NCBI GenBank assembly: GCA_040255925.1
Contig: JBDZVX010000020.1
Coordinates: 1-27,975 of the forward strand
Origin: Nitrolancea sp040255925
GTDB lineage: Bacteria; Chloroflexota; Chloroflexia; Thermomicrobiales; Thermomicrobiaceae
Length of the DNA: 27,975 bases
Direction of reading: 5' to 3'
The translations under genes and the position numbers were made by a program. The notes below the pieces were generated by a model. The model was not told where the DNA came from. It ran no database searches and was given only the letters and a program-made list of their open reading frames with translations. Shown piece after piece: positions 15,383 through 23,308 of the stretch (within the stretch, counting starts at the first letter, position 1; every line of letters starts with the position of its first letter).

Positions 15383-16712
15383 CGCGTGAACCTTCCAATT
15401 GCGGTACGTCAACTCCACGAATAGCGGCAGGGTAGGTGAAGGGATTGAGTCGTCGCTGGTGTAAAACGACCCAGATTGCCAGAACGATATAGGTTTCGGT
15501 TGCGACAAGCGCCCAGGCGACGCCTAATTCGGCAAACCTACTTCCCAGGATCACCGCGAGTACGAGATGGATCGGAGCGGCCGAAATCGTGATCCTGGTG
15601 AGGAGATTATCCAGCCCGAGAGGGACCATCCATTGCTGGCTAAGGGGGATACTGATGCCGAGAACGGGAAGGAGGATGCTCAGTACGCGCAGCGCCGGAA
15701 CCGCGGACTGAAAACCCGGACCGAGGGCTAGGCGTACCAGCAGCGGGGCCAGAAGGAAGACCACCAGCGCAGCCGCGAGACCTCCGGCGAACATACCAAG
15801 GGTCCCCCTCCGGGCCAGACGTGCCGCCTCAGATTGGGCGGTGTAGGCGAGATTGTTTGCCCGAGGGTTAAGCACCGCGGTGATCGGATCCATCAGCCTC
15901 AGAAAAGGCTTGATAATCTTATCCGCTCCGGCGTAAAAGGCGACGAACTGGACTGGAGCGAGAAAACCAAGAACTAGGGTATTCGTCGTCGCGTAGAGGC
16001 CTATCGCGGTGCGATACAAGAATAGTCTCCAGCTTGATCGCAAGGTCTCCCATGCCGCGCGCACCGTGGGCAAACGGAATCGCGCTTCGCGACGATAGGC
16101 CAGCCCGAGACAAATGAGGGCCGAGAGGCAGCTTCCGATGCCTTGTAGTCCGAGAACCTTCCATCCATCTTCCGCCGAGCGGACAAGAGCAAATATCGCC
16201 ACGGTGGCGAGGGTCTGCACGGCGAGGTTGATGGCAGTGACGAGGCGCACTCGCTCCAATCCCAAGAAGAACCACAAGGGGTTGAGCGCCAAGCCAATAC
16301 CCCAAAAGATTCCCATCCACAAGAACATGCCCTTCCCGTGCAGAGCGGGAACGAAGATCTGGGCTAGCCCGGCCAGGCATATGCACAGGAAAGCGAGCAG
16401 CAGCTTGGCTCCCAACACCCCGGATAAAATCTCCGAAAGCCGTTCGGCGGAGTCTCGATGGCGTGCCACATCCCGGGTTGCTGACAGGAGGAAACCATAA
16501 TCCACAATCAACATTGCGTAGAGCCCGAAAGCTTGGGCAAAGACCACGAGCCCCCAAATGTCCGGCCCCAAGACCCGCGCGAGATAGGGCACCGTTACGA
16601 GCGGTAGCAGGAACGTGGCGAACTGTGCCGCATAAAGAGCGATCGCGTTCTGCACGATGCTGTGATGCCAGAGTCGGGAAATGCGACTGGTCACGATCTG
16701 CTCAATCTCCAT
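15372..16712 (-). CDS. Wzx-type polysaccharide flippase (MOP superfamily)
   Basis: 446 aa with 12 or more predicted membrane segments. The opening NAIALYAAQFATFLLPLVTVPYLARVLGPDIWGLVVFAQ is characteristic of RfbX/Wzx oligosaccharide flippases, including the YLARVLGP helix end. Basic residues fall on cytoplasmic loops. It moves the undecaprenyl-diphosphate-linked repeat unit from the inner to the outer face of the membrane, handing it to the polymerase encoded two genes later. ATG 16712 is used although AGGG lies immediately against it, so the exact start is unsure. It sits 21 bases after the WecB/TagA gene and overlaps the first GT2 gene. Confidence 0.9.
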   Translation of the reverse strand: MEIEQIVTSRISRLWHHSIVQNAIALYAAQFATFLLPLVTVPYLARVLGPDIWGLVVFAQAFGLYAMLIVDYGFLLSATRDVARHRDSAERLSEILSGVLGAKLLLAFLCICLAGLAQIFVPALHGKGMFLWMGIFWGIGLALNPLWFFLGLERVRLVTAINLAVQTLATVAIFALVRSAEDGWKVLGLQGIGSCLSALICLGLAYRREARFRLPTVRAAWETLRSSWRLFLYRTAIGLYATTNTLVLGFLAPVQFVAFYAGADKIIKPFLRLMDPITAVLNPRANNLAYTAQSEAARLARRGTLGMFAGGLAAALVVFLLAPLLVRLALGPGFQSAVPALRVLSILLPVLGISIPLSQQWMVPLGLDNLLTRITISAAPIHLVLAVILGSRFAELGVAWALVATETYIVLAIWVVLHQRRLNPFTYPAAIRGVDVPQLEGSRDAD

Positions 16713-16733
16713 CCCTGGAACGTCACCATCGTG

Positions 16734-17549
16734 CTACCCATACAGCAACTCGCCGGTTGGCTGCGTGGCCGTGGATGGGTCGGGGCGCCAGAGCTGGAGC
16801 GTCTGGAGCGCCAGCAGGGTCAGGAAGGCCGGGTTCAGGAGCAGGTAGCGCCTCCAGAGCCGGCGGGGATCCTGCGTCAGCCGGTAGAGCCACTGGAGCC
16901 CGGCCTGCTGGATCACCGGCGGTGGTTCGTTGAGCGATCCGGCGTGATAGTCGAACGCGGCGCCGACCGCGATCACCGGCATCGAGAGGAGTTCGCGATA
17001 TTCATAGGCGAAGACCTCCTGTCGCGGGCATCCAAGCCCGACAAACGTGATCTTTGCTCCGGATGCCCGGATGCGCTCGGCGATCTCGGATTTCTCCTCC
17101 GGCGTGGTCCGGCCGAACCGGGACGGGGAAGCGCCAGCGATCTTCAACTCCGGGAACCGCTCCTGGTGATTTTGGATCATCCGGTCCAGGATGTCCTGAC
17201 GGCTGCCGTAGAAATAGACGGGCAGTCCCTTCTCGGCGGCGGCCGCGCAGACGCGCAACGCGAGCGTCGGGCCGTAGACCCGGTCGGGCAGCGGTGTCCG
17301 GTGCAGCAGGTTGAGCGCCCAGCGGACCGGCTGACCGTCCGGGGTGACCAGGTCGAACTGGTTGAGCCGGTAGCGGTGCGTCTGGTCCCGGACGCCGGTC
17401 ATGATCCCGTGGACCGCCAGCGCGGTGACGGCAAATCCCCGCCCTTCCTCAGCGGCGCTGATGATCTTGTGCACCGCGGCATCATAGTCTATCGCGTTAA
17501 CGAGGATGCCGAGGATGTTGCGCTTGCCGTGGTCTCGCATATCCCCCAC
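16734..17549 (-). CDS. WecB/TagA/CpsF-family glycosyltransferase (GT26)
   Basis: 271 aa, normal length. Conserved pieces in order are the LVTPDGQPV segment with the likely catalytic Asp at residue 71, PVYFYGSRQD, KITFVGLGCPRQE, and PVIAVGAAFDYHAGS. The C-terminal arm is QQAGLQWLYRLTQDPRRLWRRY, the part that contacts the membrane in TagA. The family adds the second sugar, such as ManNAc or a uronic acid, to the lipid-PP-sugar made by the priming enzyme; the exact sugar is not predictable. It overlaps the upstream epimerase gene by 61 bases. Start is GTG 17549 with AGGGA close upstream; ATG 17540 is an alternative. Confidence 0.92.
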   Translation of the reverse strand: MGDMRDHGKRNILGILVNAIDYDAAVHKIISAAEEGRGFAVTALAVHGIMTGVRDQTHRYRLNQFDLVTPDGQPVRWALNLLHRTPLPDRVYGPTLALRVCAAAAEKGLPVYFYGSRQDILDRMIQNHQERFPELKIAGASPSRFGRTTPEEKSEIAERIRASGAKITFVGLGCPRQEVFAYEYRELLSMPVIAVGAAFDYHAGSLNEPPPVIQQAGLQWLYRLTQDPRRLWRRYLLLNPAFLTLLALQTLQLWRPDPSTATQPTGELLYG

Positions 17550-18604
17550 CTGTCCCTGTTGGCTTCGTAAATCTCCGTCAGGATCCGGCGGACGTCGTAT
17601 TCCATCGACCAGTCCGGGTAATGGGACTGGAACTTGCCGTTATCGCCGATCCACCAGATGTGGTCGCCGATCCGATTCTGATCGGTGTATGACCAGCTCA
17701 TTTCCCGGCCGCTGATCTCCTGGCTCATCTGGATCGCTTCGAGCACCGAGGCGTTGCTGAAGCGGCCGCCACCGATGTTGTAGACCTCGGCCACCCGCGG
17801 CTCTTTGAAGAACTCGTGGAAGGCGCGGATCAGGTCGTGGCTGTGGATGGCGTCGCGCACCTGCTTCCCCTTGTAGCCGAAGATGGTGTAGGGCGTGCCG
17901 GTCATCGCGCAGCGCATGACGTAGGCGAGGAACCCGTGGAGCTGGGTCGCGGCGTGCTGGGGCCCGGTGAGCGTGCCGCCCCGGAAGCAGGCGGTCGGGA
18001 TATCGAAGTAGCGCCCATACTCCTGGACCATGATGTCGGCCGCGACCTTGGACGCGCCGAAGATGCTGTGGAGACAGCTATCGATCGACATGTCTTCCTT
18101 GATGCCGTCCCGGTAGGCGTGGCCGGGGTCGATCTCGAAGCGGGTGTCAAGCTCGATGAGGGGCAGGCTATTGGGCCGGTCGCCGTAGACCTTGTTGGTC
18201 GAGGTGAAGATAAAGGAGGCCAATGGCGCGTACTGCCGGGTCGCCTCCAGCACGTTCAGCGTGCCGCCGCCATTGATATCGAAGTCGGTAAAGGGCTCCC
18301 GCGCCGCCCAGTCGTGCGAGGGCTGCGCCGCGGTATGGATCACGAGCGCGATATCGCGGCCGTAATGGGAGAAGATCTTGCGCAGTTCCTCGCGGTTCCG
18401 GATATCGACCGGGTAGTGGTGGTAGCCACGCCCGAGCGCTAGGGCGAGCCGCTCGACGTTCCAGGCGGTCGAGGCCTCCTCGCCGAAGAAGACCTGGCGC
18501 ATATTGTTGTCGATCCCGACGATATCGAAGCCGAGCTGTCCGAAATAGATCGCGGCTTCGGACCCGATCAGGCCGGCCGAACCGGTGACGACAACGACAC
18601 TCAT
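17489..18604 (-). CDS. NAD-dependent SDR epimerase/dehydratase, CDP-paratose-2-epimerase-like
   Basis: 371 aa extended SDR enzyme. TGSAGLIG (7-14) is the NAD-binding glycine motif, followed by the IDNNMRQVFFGEEAS loop typical of the CDP-tyvelose/paratose epimerase branch. TSTNKVYGDRP (134-144) precedes the active site. Where most SDRs have YxxxK, this protein reads FGASK (182-186), so the catalytic Tyr is Phe. CFRGGTLTGP and the HGFLAYVMRC region follow. It probably makes or remodels a nucleotide sugar used by the transferases in this operon. The ribosome site GGAGG lies seven bases before ATG 18604. It overlaps the WecB gene by 61 bases. The precise substrate is unknown. Confidence 0.85.
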   Translation of the reverse strand: MSVVVVTGSAGLIGSEAAIYFGQLGFDIVGIDNNMRQVFFGEEASTAWNVERLALALGRGYHHYPVDIRNREELRKIFSHYGRDIALVIHTAAQPSHDWAAREPFTDFDINGGGTLNVLEATRQYAPLASFIFTSTNKVYGDRPNSLPLIELDTRFEIDPGHAYRDGIKEDMSIDSCLHSIFGASKVAADIMVQEYGRYFDIPTACFRGGTLTGPQHAATQLHGFLAYVMRCAMTGTPYTIFGYKGKQVRDAIHSHDLIRAFHEFFKEPRVAEVYNIGGGRFSNASVLEAIQMSQEISGREMSWSYTDQNRIGDHIWWIGDNGKFQSHYPDWSMEYDVRRILTEIYEANRDRWGICETTASATSSASSLTR

Positions 18605-18668
18605 GGAAGAACCTCCATCTGCTGCCCCACTTGTGTGCCCGTTCCATCGATTGATGGTGTGATGCGTG

Positions 18669-19559
18669 TCAAAACGCGCCCTCCCGCCGGATGACTGCCC
18701 GAATCGTCATGAGCAGGATCTTCAGGTCGAACCAGAAGGAGGCGTGTTGGATGTAGTAGAGATCATCCTCGGTATGCTCGTAGAGGAGCTTCCGGCCGCG
18801 GCCGGTCACCTGCCACCAGCCGGTCATACCCTGTGGTACCAGAAAGCGTTGGTATTGCCAGGGCTCGTACTTCCCCAATACGATCGAGAGGATTTCCGGC
18901 CGGGGCCCGACCAGGCTCATCTCGCCCCGGAGCACGTTGACCAGTTGGGGAACTTCATCCAGGCTTGTGGCCCGCAGGAACTTGCCGACCCGCGTCACCC
19001 GGTGGTCGTCCCGGCGCTTGTGCGGTCCGCCGTCCGGGGGTAGCCGCTCGCCAGTAGTCATGGTCCGGAACTTCAGCATCCGGAAGGGCCGCCCCCGGAA
19101 CCCCACTCTCTCCTGGATGAAAAAGACCGGGCCGGATGAGTCGAGCAGGATCAGGAGGGCCACGATCAGGAAGACCGGGGCGAGGATGATCAGCCCGGTG
19201 GCCGCCCCGACGATATCGAGGAACCGTTTCGCGATCTGGTAGGAGCGAGGGAACCCGATCGTGCCCGGTCCAATGATGCCGGCCAGGACCGATTCCGTCG
19301 TTCGGCCGGTGGTCGGGGAGGTTGATGCCACCGTCGGCACGCCGAGCACCGGTGCGTTGCGGCCGACCCCGGTTGCGACAACGGACTGGGCATGCCCGGC
19401 ATGTGACGCGGTCCACCCTGGCGGATATGCTGATATGGACCGATCGTTCCGGTTCGCCGCCGGTTCTCCGGCTGGATATATGGTACTCGGCGCGGTCTCG
19501 TTCACTGCCGGCAACGCATGCCGAGCCGGGTATGCGTTTGATGATGTCGTGGGATCCAT
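18669..19559 (-). CDS. Undecaprenyl-phosphate priming sugar transferase
   Basis: 296 aa. The first 100 residues are low-complexity (Ala, Pro, Ser, Thr, Gly) and likely disordered. RSYQIAKRFLDIVGAATGLIILAP begins the bacterial sugar transferase domain with a single hydrophobic, probably re-entrant, segment at about 113-138. FRTMTTG (164-170), SLDEVPQL with the catalytic D201/E202 pair, LVGPRPE (217-223) and PGWxxVxGR-like QGMTGWWQVTGRG follow. It attaches the first sugar-1-phosphate to undecaprenyl phosphate and so commits the pathway. It lacks the four-helix N-terminal domain of WbaP/WcaJ. ATG 19559 has GGGGG about eight bases upstream. It is the first gene of the operon and lies just after a leader terminator. 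Confidence 0.93.
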   Translation of the reverse strand: MDPTTSSNAYPARHALPAVNETAPSTIYPAGEPAANRNDRSISAYPPGWTASHAGHAQSVVATGVGRNAPVLGVPTVASTSPTTGRTTESVLAGIIGPGTIGFPRSYQIAKRFLDIVGAATGLIILAPVFLIVALLILLDSSGPVFFIQERVGFRGRPFRMLKFRTMTTGERLPPDGGPHKRRDDHRVTRVGKFLRATSLDEVPQLVNVLRGEMSLVGPRPEILSIVLGKYEPWQYQRFLVPQGMTGWWQVTGRGRKLLYEHTEDDLYYIQHASFWFDLKILLMTIRAVIRREGAF

Positions 19560-19613
19560 CCCAATTCCCCCACGTGCGGCCTGTCCCTGGCCCCCAGCGT
19601 GGCCCGAAAGACG

Positions 19614-19647
19614 AAAAAACCGGCTCGATGAAGCTCATCGGCCGGTT
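19614..19647 (-). terminator. Intrinsic terminator in the leader of the EPS operon
   Basis: On the minus strand AACCGGC-CGATGA, loop GCT, TCATCG-A-GCCGGTT forms a 13-bp stem with one bulged base, running into six T residues (19619-19614). It has the standard form of a strong intrinsic terminator. It lies 54 bases before the sugar transferase start and there is no minus-strand gene upstream, so it would stop transcription of the operon's own leader unless read-through is permitted. Confidence 0.85.
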
Positions 19648-19790
19648 GCACCACTGGCTCGGCGCGGGCTAAGGTGCCCAAGTTACAGCCCGCGCGTCGT
19701 CGCTGCCCCTGTTATCTGGCTGTCAACCCCGCCCATGCCTCATTGGAAGCCTGAGCGTCTTGCCCCGGTGCGTTGTTAGCGCACCCATGA
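19614..19790 (-). ncRNA. Candidate structured leader RNA / attenuator of the EPS operon
   Basis: In minus-strand order: hairpin H1 (GGTGCG/CGCACC, seven-base loop, 19785-19767), a G-rich linker, hairpin H2 (GCGCGGGCT/AGCCCGCGC, nine perfect pairs, 16-base loop, 19695-19662), and the intrinsic terminator (19647-19614). The H2 loop contains GCACC (19673-19677), which can pair with GGTGC (19648-19652) directly against the terminator stem. H1's CGCACC could compete for the same bases. The layout is that of a riboswitch or protein-controlled attenuator. I compared it by eye with c-di-GMP-I, ydaO, cobalamin, TPP, SAM-I, ZTP, Moco and T-box patterns and saw no match. Confidence 0.5.
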
Positions 19791-20396
19791 TTCGCGTCTG
19801 ATCGGAGTGTACCAGATGTTTCTGGATCTAGCTATGCCCGTTAGGCGTGTCTAGCCTCTGTACGAAAGTATGAGACGCAATAGGAAGTGGTATTCAAATA
19901 ATAGGATAAGCTTCCACTCTCGCGTGCAGTGTTACAACAGAACGATGTATTGGTGAACAGATTCGGTTCTGTATGACCTACAGCCTTCCACGCTACAGCA
20001 TGCGCTCTTTGGAGTGTATAGTAGTACAATATGACGCTGTAATCCGCAGTCGCCGCCGCCTTCCACGTTCCCGCCGTTCGTGCGGCGCTCCTTGTCAAGT
20101 CGCTCAACGTTTCGATTGGGCTCCGGCTGGCGAAGGTTCATTACCTACGAACGAATGACCGTGTCCTGTATTGACGAGCATGCGGGCGTTTGGTTTCGGT
20201 ACGCTGGTGCGGGAGCTAGGGTCGGCTCATTCCGGCCAGGGCTAGAGATCACGGCGGGCGCGCGGCCAGGATCGGGAGAGTGTCTCCAGGCTGTCGCTGC
20301 GCGGCCGGACGTCGATGTGCCACAATCGCCGGTATCGTGGGGCCGGCGCGGGATTTTCATGTTTGACGAGCGCCGCGTTCCGGCAAATTCCCGTAT
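19648..20396. other. Divergent intergenic region between the EPS operon and the sigma factor
   Basis: About 750 bases without a credible gene. The leader structures occupy 19648-19790. An AT-rich island at 19860-20045 contains, on the minus strand, ATTACA, 17 bases, TATACA (about 20045-20017), a tentative operon promoter giving a leader of roughly 400 bases. On the + strand TTGACG (20363-20368) could be a -35 for the sigma gene, but no good -10 follows. Confidence 0.35.
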
Positions 20397-21044
20397 TTGG
20401 GGGGCGTGTTGGCACGGGAGAGCCCGGGATTCCCGGCGGATGAGCAGCTCATTGCCGCCGCGCAAGACGGAGATCTGGACGCATTCAACCAGCTTGCCGA
20501 ACGCTATGAACGGCTGGTCTACGCGGTCTGTTTCCGGCTGCTTGGGAATGCGCAGCGCGCCGAGGATGTGACGCAGGAGACGTTCATCCGGGCCTACACC
20601 GCACTGAACCAATTCCGGGGCGGAGCATTCCGCGCCTGGCTGCTGCGGATCGCGACGAACCAGAGCTACGACCTCCTTCGCCTGGAACGGCGCCGCGCTT
20701 CGGACTCACTGGATGCGCTTCCACTCGAAACGGAGCCGCGCTGGACGACGGGGGCGCCGGTGGATGATCCGACATGGTATGCCGAGCGGAGCGAGCTTGG
20801 ACGGCGCCTTGAGAGCGCGCTGGCGCAGCTTCCGGACGATCAGCGGCTGGTAGTCATCCTGAGTGATATTCATGGTTATCCCTATGGTGAGATCGCCGAG
20901 ATCGCCGGGGTACCGGCGGGGACGGTCAAATCGCGGCTAAGTCGAGGGCGAGCCCGGCTGCGCGACGTGTTACGGGCCGATGCGGATACGAGGGAACTCC
21001 TAGACGCGGTGATTCGTCGGCATAGTGAGGAACACGATGGCTAG
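20397..21044 (+). CDS. ECF-family RNA polymerase sigma factor
   Basis: Up to 215 aa. Region 2 spans about residues 25-95, with the core-binding and -10 recognition helices in LLGNAQRAEDVTQETFIRAY and FRAWLLRIATNQSYDLLR. Region 4 spans about 140-195, with LPDDQRLVVILSDIHGYPYGEIAEI and the recognition helix in GVPAGTVKSRLSRGRARL. This is an ECF factor of the zinc-anti-sigma-controlled kind, directing RNA polymerase to envelope or stress promoters. It is followed after 32 bases by its anti-sigma gene. The start is uncertain: TTG 20397 is the longest, and GTG 20406 and TTG 20409 lie just after a GGGGGG run (20399-20404) that could be the ribosome site. Confidence 0.93.
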   Translation: MGGVLARESPGFPADEQLIAAAQDGDLDAFNQLAERYERLVYAVCFRLLGNAQRAEDVTQETFIRAYTALNQFRGGAFRAWLLRIATNQSYDLLRLERRRASDSLDALPLETEPRWTTGAPVDDPTWYAERSELGRRLESALAQLPDDQRLVVILSDIHGYPYGEIAEIAGVPAGTVKSRLSRGRARLRDVLRADADTRELLDAVIRRHSEEHDG

Positions 21045-21076
21045 CCGTGCGATGAAGATCGTGTTGGACAACGAGC

Positions 21077-21955
21077 ATGGCGGATTGGTCGCAAATGGCA
21101 GACGCTGAGCTGGGCATAGATGGCGAGCACGTCAGTGACGTGCTGCTCTCGGCGTTCATTAATGCCGACATCGGCGATGACCAGGTCGTGCGCGCCGCTG
21201 GTGAGCACCTCGCGCGCTGCGATGCCTGCCGGCGGAAGCTGCACGATCTCCGCGCGGTGGTGTCGTTGCTGGCGGAGCTCCCGCGTCCGGAGCCGTCGCG
21301 ATCGTTTCGCCTGACGCCGGAGATGGTCCCGGTCCGGCCGCTGCGCCGTGATCCGGGGTATCTTCGCCTCCAACACGTCATGCGGTGGGCCGCGGCGGTC
21401 GCCGCTGTGCTGCTGTTGCTGGTCTTCGGTACCGATATCGTGATCCACCGGACGGGTGTTCCGGCGGTAGAAACGGTGTCGACCGCGAGCCAGCCGGCAG
21501 CCATGGAGCGGTCTGCTAAAGGACCGGCCACCGGTGGTGGACTTGACTCTGAGTCCTACTCGGAGCCCACTGCTGGCGGACCGGCCGCGAGTGGTGGGGG
21601 GCTTGGCGTTGGGTCGGCCGGGGCGCCGACTGCCGTAGCACCGGCTGCTGAAGCGCCCGCCGCTATGCGTGGGAAGGCGGGGAATGTGGTTCCTGAGTCA
21701 GCCCCCGGAGCTGCTATGGAGCCCGCACCCGCTGGGACCACGCTTCAAGCACCAGCCGGTTCACCAGTACCGGAGGCTGATGCGGCGCTGCCAGCCATCG
21801 CGATGCAGGCCGATCCTGAGCGCGGCGAACGGGTCATGCCGTCGATCTGGGCGCTGGTTGAAGTCGGACTTGCGCTCATTGTGGTGTGGCTGCTGGTGAT
21901 ATCGTTTGTGCTGCCCCGGCTTGATCCCTGGCTCCGGAGCCGTCGATCCGGCTGA
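21077..21955 (+). CDS. Zinc-containing (ZAS) membrane anti-sigma factor
   Basis: 292 aa. An N-terminal cytoplasmic domain holds HLARCDAC (H44, C48, C51), the HxxxCxxC zinc motif that binds ECF sigma factors. A first membrane segment lies at about 104-121. The next 130 residues, outside the cell, are a low-complexity Gly/Ala/Pro/Ser linker. A second membrane segment lies at about 254-280, followed by a short basic tail (RSRRSG). It should hold the sigma factor encoded 32 bases upstream at the membrane and release it on an envelope signal. A second membrane anchor is less usual for this family, which often has one. The ribosome site for ATG 21077 is weak; ATG 21095 is possible. Confidence 0.88.
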   Translation: MADWSQMADAELGIDGEHVSDVLLSAFINADIGDDQVVRAAGEHLARCDACRRKLHDLRAVVSLLAELPRPEPSRSFRLTPEMVPVRPLRRDPGYLRLQHVMRWAAAVAAVLLLLVFGTDIVIHRTGVPAVETVSTASQPAAMERSAKGPATGGGLDSESYSEPTAGGPAASGGGLGVGSAGAPTAVAPAAEAPAAMRGKAGNVVPESAPGAAMEPAPAGTTLQAPAGSPVPEADAALPAIAMQADPERGERVMPSIWALVEVGLALIVVWLLVISFVLPRLDPWLRSRRSG

Positions 21956-22025
21956 TCCGTCGGATCATTCGGCCTCACACATTACGCGGAGTGTTTCGCA
22001 GGCGCTGCTGACGGAATGAGCCGGG

Positions 22026-22268
22026 CTAGGCTGAACACGACGCGTGCTCGCCATCATCGCTGGGCGGCAGCCATGAGGCTGGCCGGGCGGCATCCGGGGA
22101 CCGGCGAGACCGGGTGGCTTGCCGGCCAAACTCCCGGACCACCACAGTCTTCGCGCGCCGTGGCCCTGGGCGGCTTTCCAGCCCTGCTCGCCGTAGTTGC
22201 CGGAGCTGGAGGCGCTCCTCATAGAGTGTGACGAGGTTCCGGCGTTCTCGCGGTCCTTCATCCAGCAT
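22026..22268 (-). CDS. Possible small protein of unknown function
   Basis: 80 codons from ATG 22268. The start has an excellent ribosome site (GAGGAGG at 22274-22280, minus strand, five bases away), the main reason to list it. The first half (MLDEGPRERRNLVTLYEERL, then a basic helix) looks like a real amphipathic helix. The second half is Arg/Ser/Pro-rich and resembles out-of-frame GC-rich DNA, so the gene may be frameshifted or shorter. It lies about 135 bases downstream of rpiA on the same strand. No family is recognised. Confidence 0.4.
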   Translation of the reverse strand: MLDEGPRERRNLVTLYEERLQLRQLRRAGLESRPGPRRAKTVVVREFGRQATRSRRSPDAARPASWLPPSDDGEHASCSA

Positions 22269-22403
22269 CACGGCCTCCTCACGCTGGGTCGGCAACCTCC
22301 TGGGCCAACGCTATCGTACGTACGGATGTGCCCAGTCTATCACCCGACATCCGTGGTGGTGTCCGACCCAGATTACGGTTTTGAAAGATGAGGCTGTGAC
22401 CCG

Positions 22404-23102
22404 TTAGCGTTCCTTTCTCAGCGTCTCGATGCCGTTCGATCCACAGATAATGGCTTCGGTGATGAGATCGATGAAGAGACCGTGATCGACGACCCCGTGA
22501 ATGGCCTTGATCCGGGAGGCAAGCCCGGCCGGGTCGGCGATCGGGCCGAAGTCGACGTCCAGGATGTAGTTGTGGTTATCGGTGACGTAGGGAGACTGCC
22601 CATCCGTGGTCAGGCGGAGCACGGGTTTGCCGCCGAGCGCTTCGAGCTGCTGCCACGGGAGGCGCCAGCCGAAGGGGACGACTTCAACCGGGACCGGGAA
22701 TCGGGAGCCGATCGCGTCAACCAGCTTGGTATCGTCGGCGATGATCACTTCACGCTGGCTGGCGATGGCCACGAGCTTTTCGCGGAGCAACGCTCCACCC
22801 CGGCCCTTGAGAACCGTGAGGGTGCCCGGCAGGATCTCATCGGCGCCATCGATCGTCAGGTCGATTCGTGTGACGTCCTGGATATCGGCCAGCGGGATTC
22901 CAAGCGAGCGCGCTAGCTCTTCCGAGCGGAGCGACGTTGGCACGCCAACGATCTGGAGCCCCGACTCTACCCGTTCGCCGAGCGCCTGGATCGCGAGCTC
23001 CGAAGTCGAGCCGGTGCCGAGCCCGATGACCATCCCATCCCGCACGGTGTGGACCGCCTGCTCGGCCGCTTTCCGCTTCCAACGTACCAGTTCATCACTC
23101 AC
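22404..23102 (-). CDS. rpiA: Ribose-5-phosphate isomerase A
   Basis: 232 aa, normal length. It interconverts ribose 5-phosphate and ribulose 5-phosphate in the cytoplasmic non-oxidative pentose phosphate pathway. The family signatures are all present: GLGTGST (27-33) at the phosphate site, DGADE (85-89) with the active-site Asp residues, and KGRGGALLREK (99-109) with the catalytic Lys and Glu. The C-terminal GVVDHGLF segment is also typical. The GTG start at 23102 is preceded by AAAGGA about ten bases away. It is a housekeeping gene unrelated to the polysaccharide clusters. Confidence 0.96.
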   Translation of the reverse strand: MSDELVRWKRKAAEQAVHTVRDGMVIGLGTGSTSELAIQALGERVESGLQIVGVPTSLRSEELARSLGIPLADIQDVTRIDLTIDGADEILPGTLTVLKGRGGALLREKLVAIASQREVIIADDTKLVDAIGSRFPVPVEVVPFGWRLPWQQLEALGGKPVLRLTTDGQSPYVTDNHNYILDVDFGPIADPAGLASRIKAIHGVVDHGLFIDLITEAIICGSNGIETLRKER

Positions 23103-23308
23103 CGATGATTCATCCTTTCATTGCCGGGGGTTGATGCCGCAGAGCCGGTCTCCAACGGCACCAGCATTATCCCAATCGAGTTCGGGGCATTCAATGGGCG
23201 GCCAACCGTCCCGTCTCCCGCTATGGGCTGCCGGGGTATACTCGCGGCGTTGAGCATGCATCCGGCGTGGCGTTGGAGACCATGCCGGACGGGATAGCAA
23301 CGGGGTTG

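Noticed and set aside
16662..17570. 302-codon plus-strand frame across the WecB/TagA gene
   Set aside because: Shadow of a recognised GT26 gene; no domain or ribosome site.
19681..19790. ydaO, ZTP or cobalamin riboswitch in the EPS leader
   Set aside because: Scattered resemblances (GGGGTTGACAG, TTGGGCAC, GCCAGTGG) are in the wrong order and lack the defining conserved blocks.
20025..20030. TACAAT as a -10 box for the sigma factor gene
   Set aside because: No -35 at a suitable distance, and it is over 360 bases from the gene.
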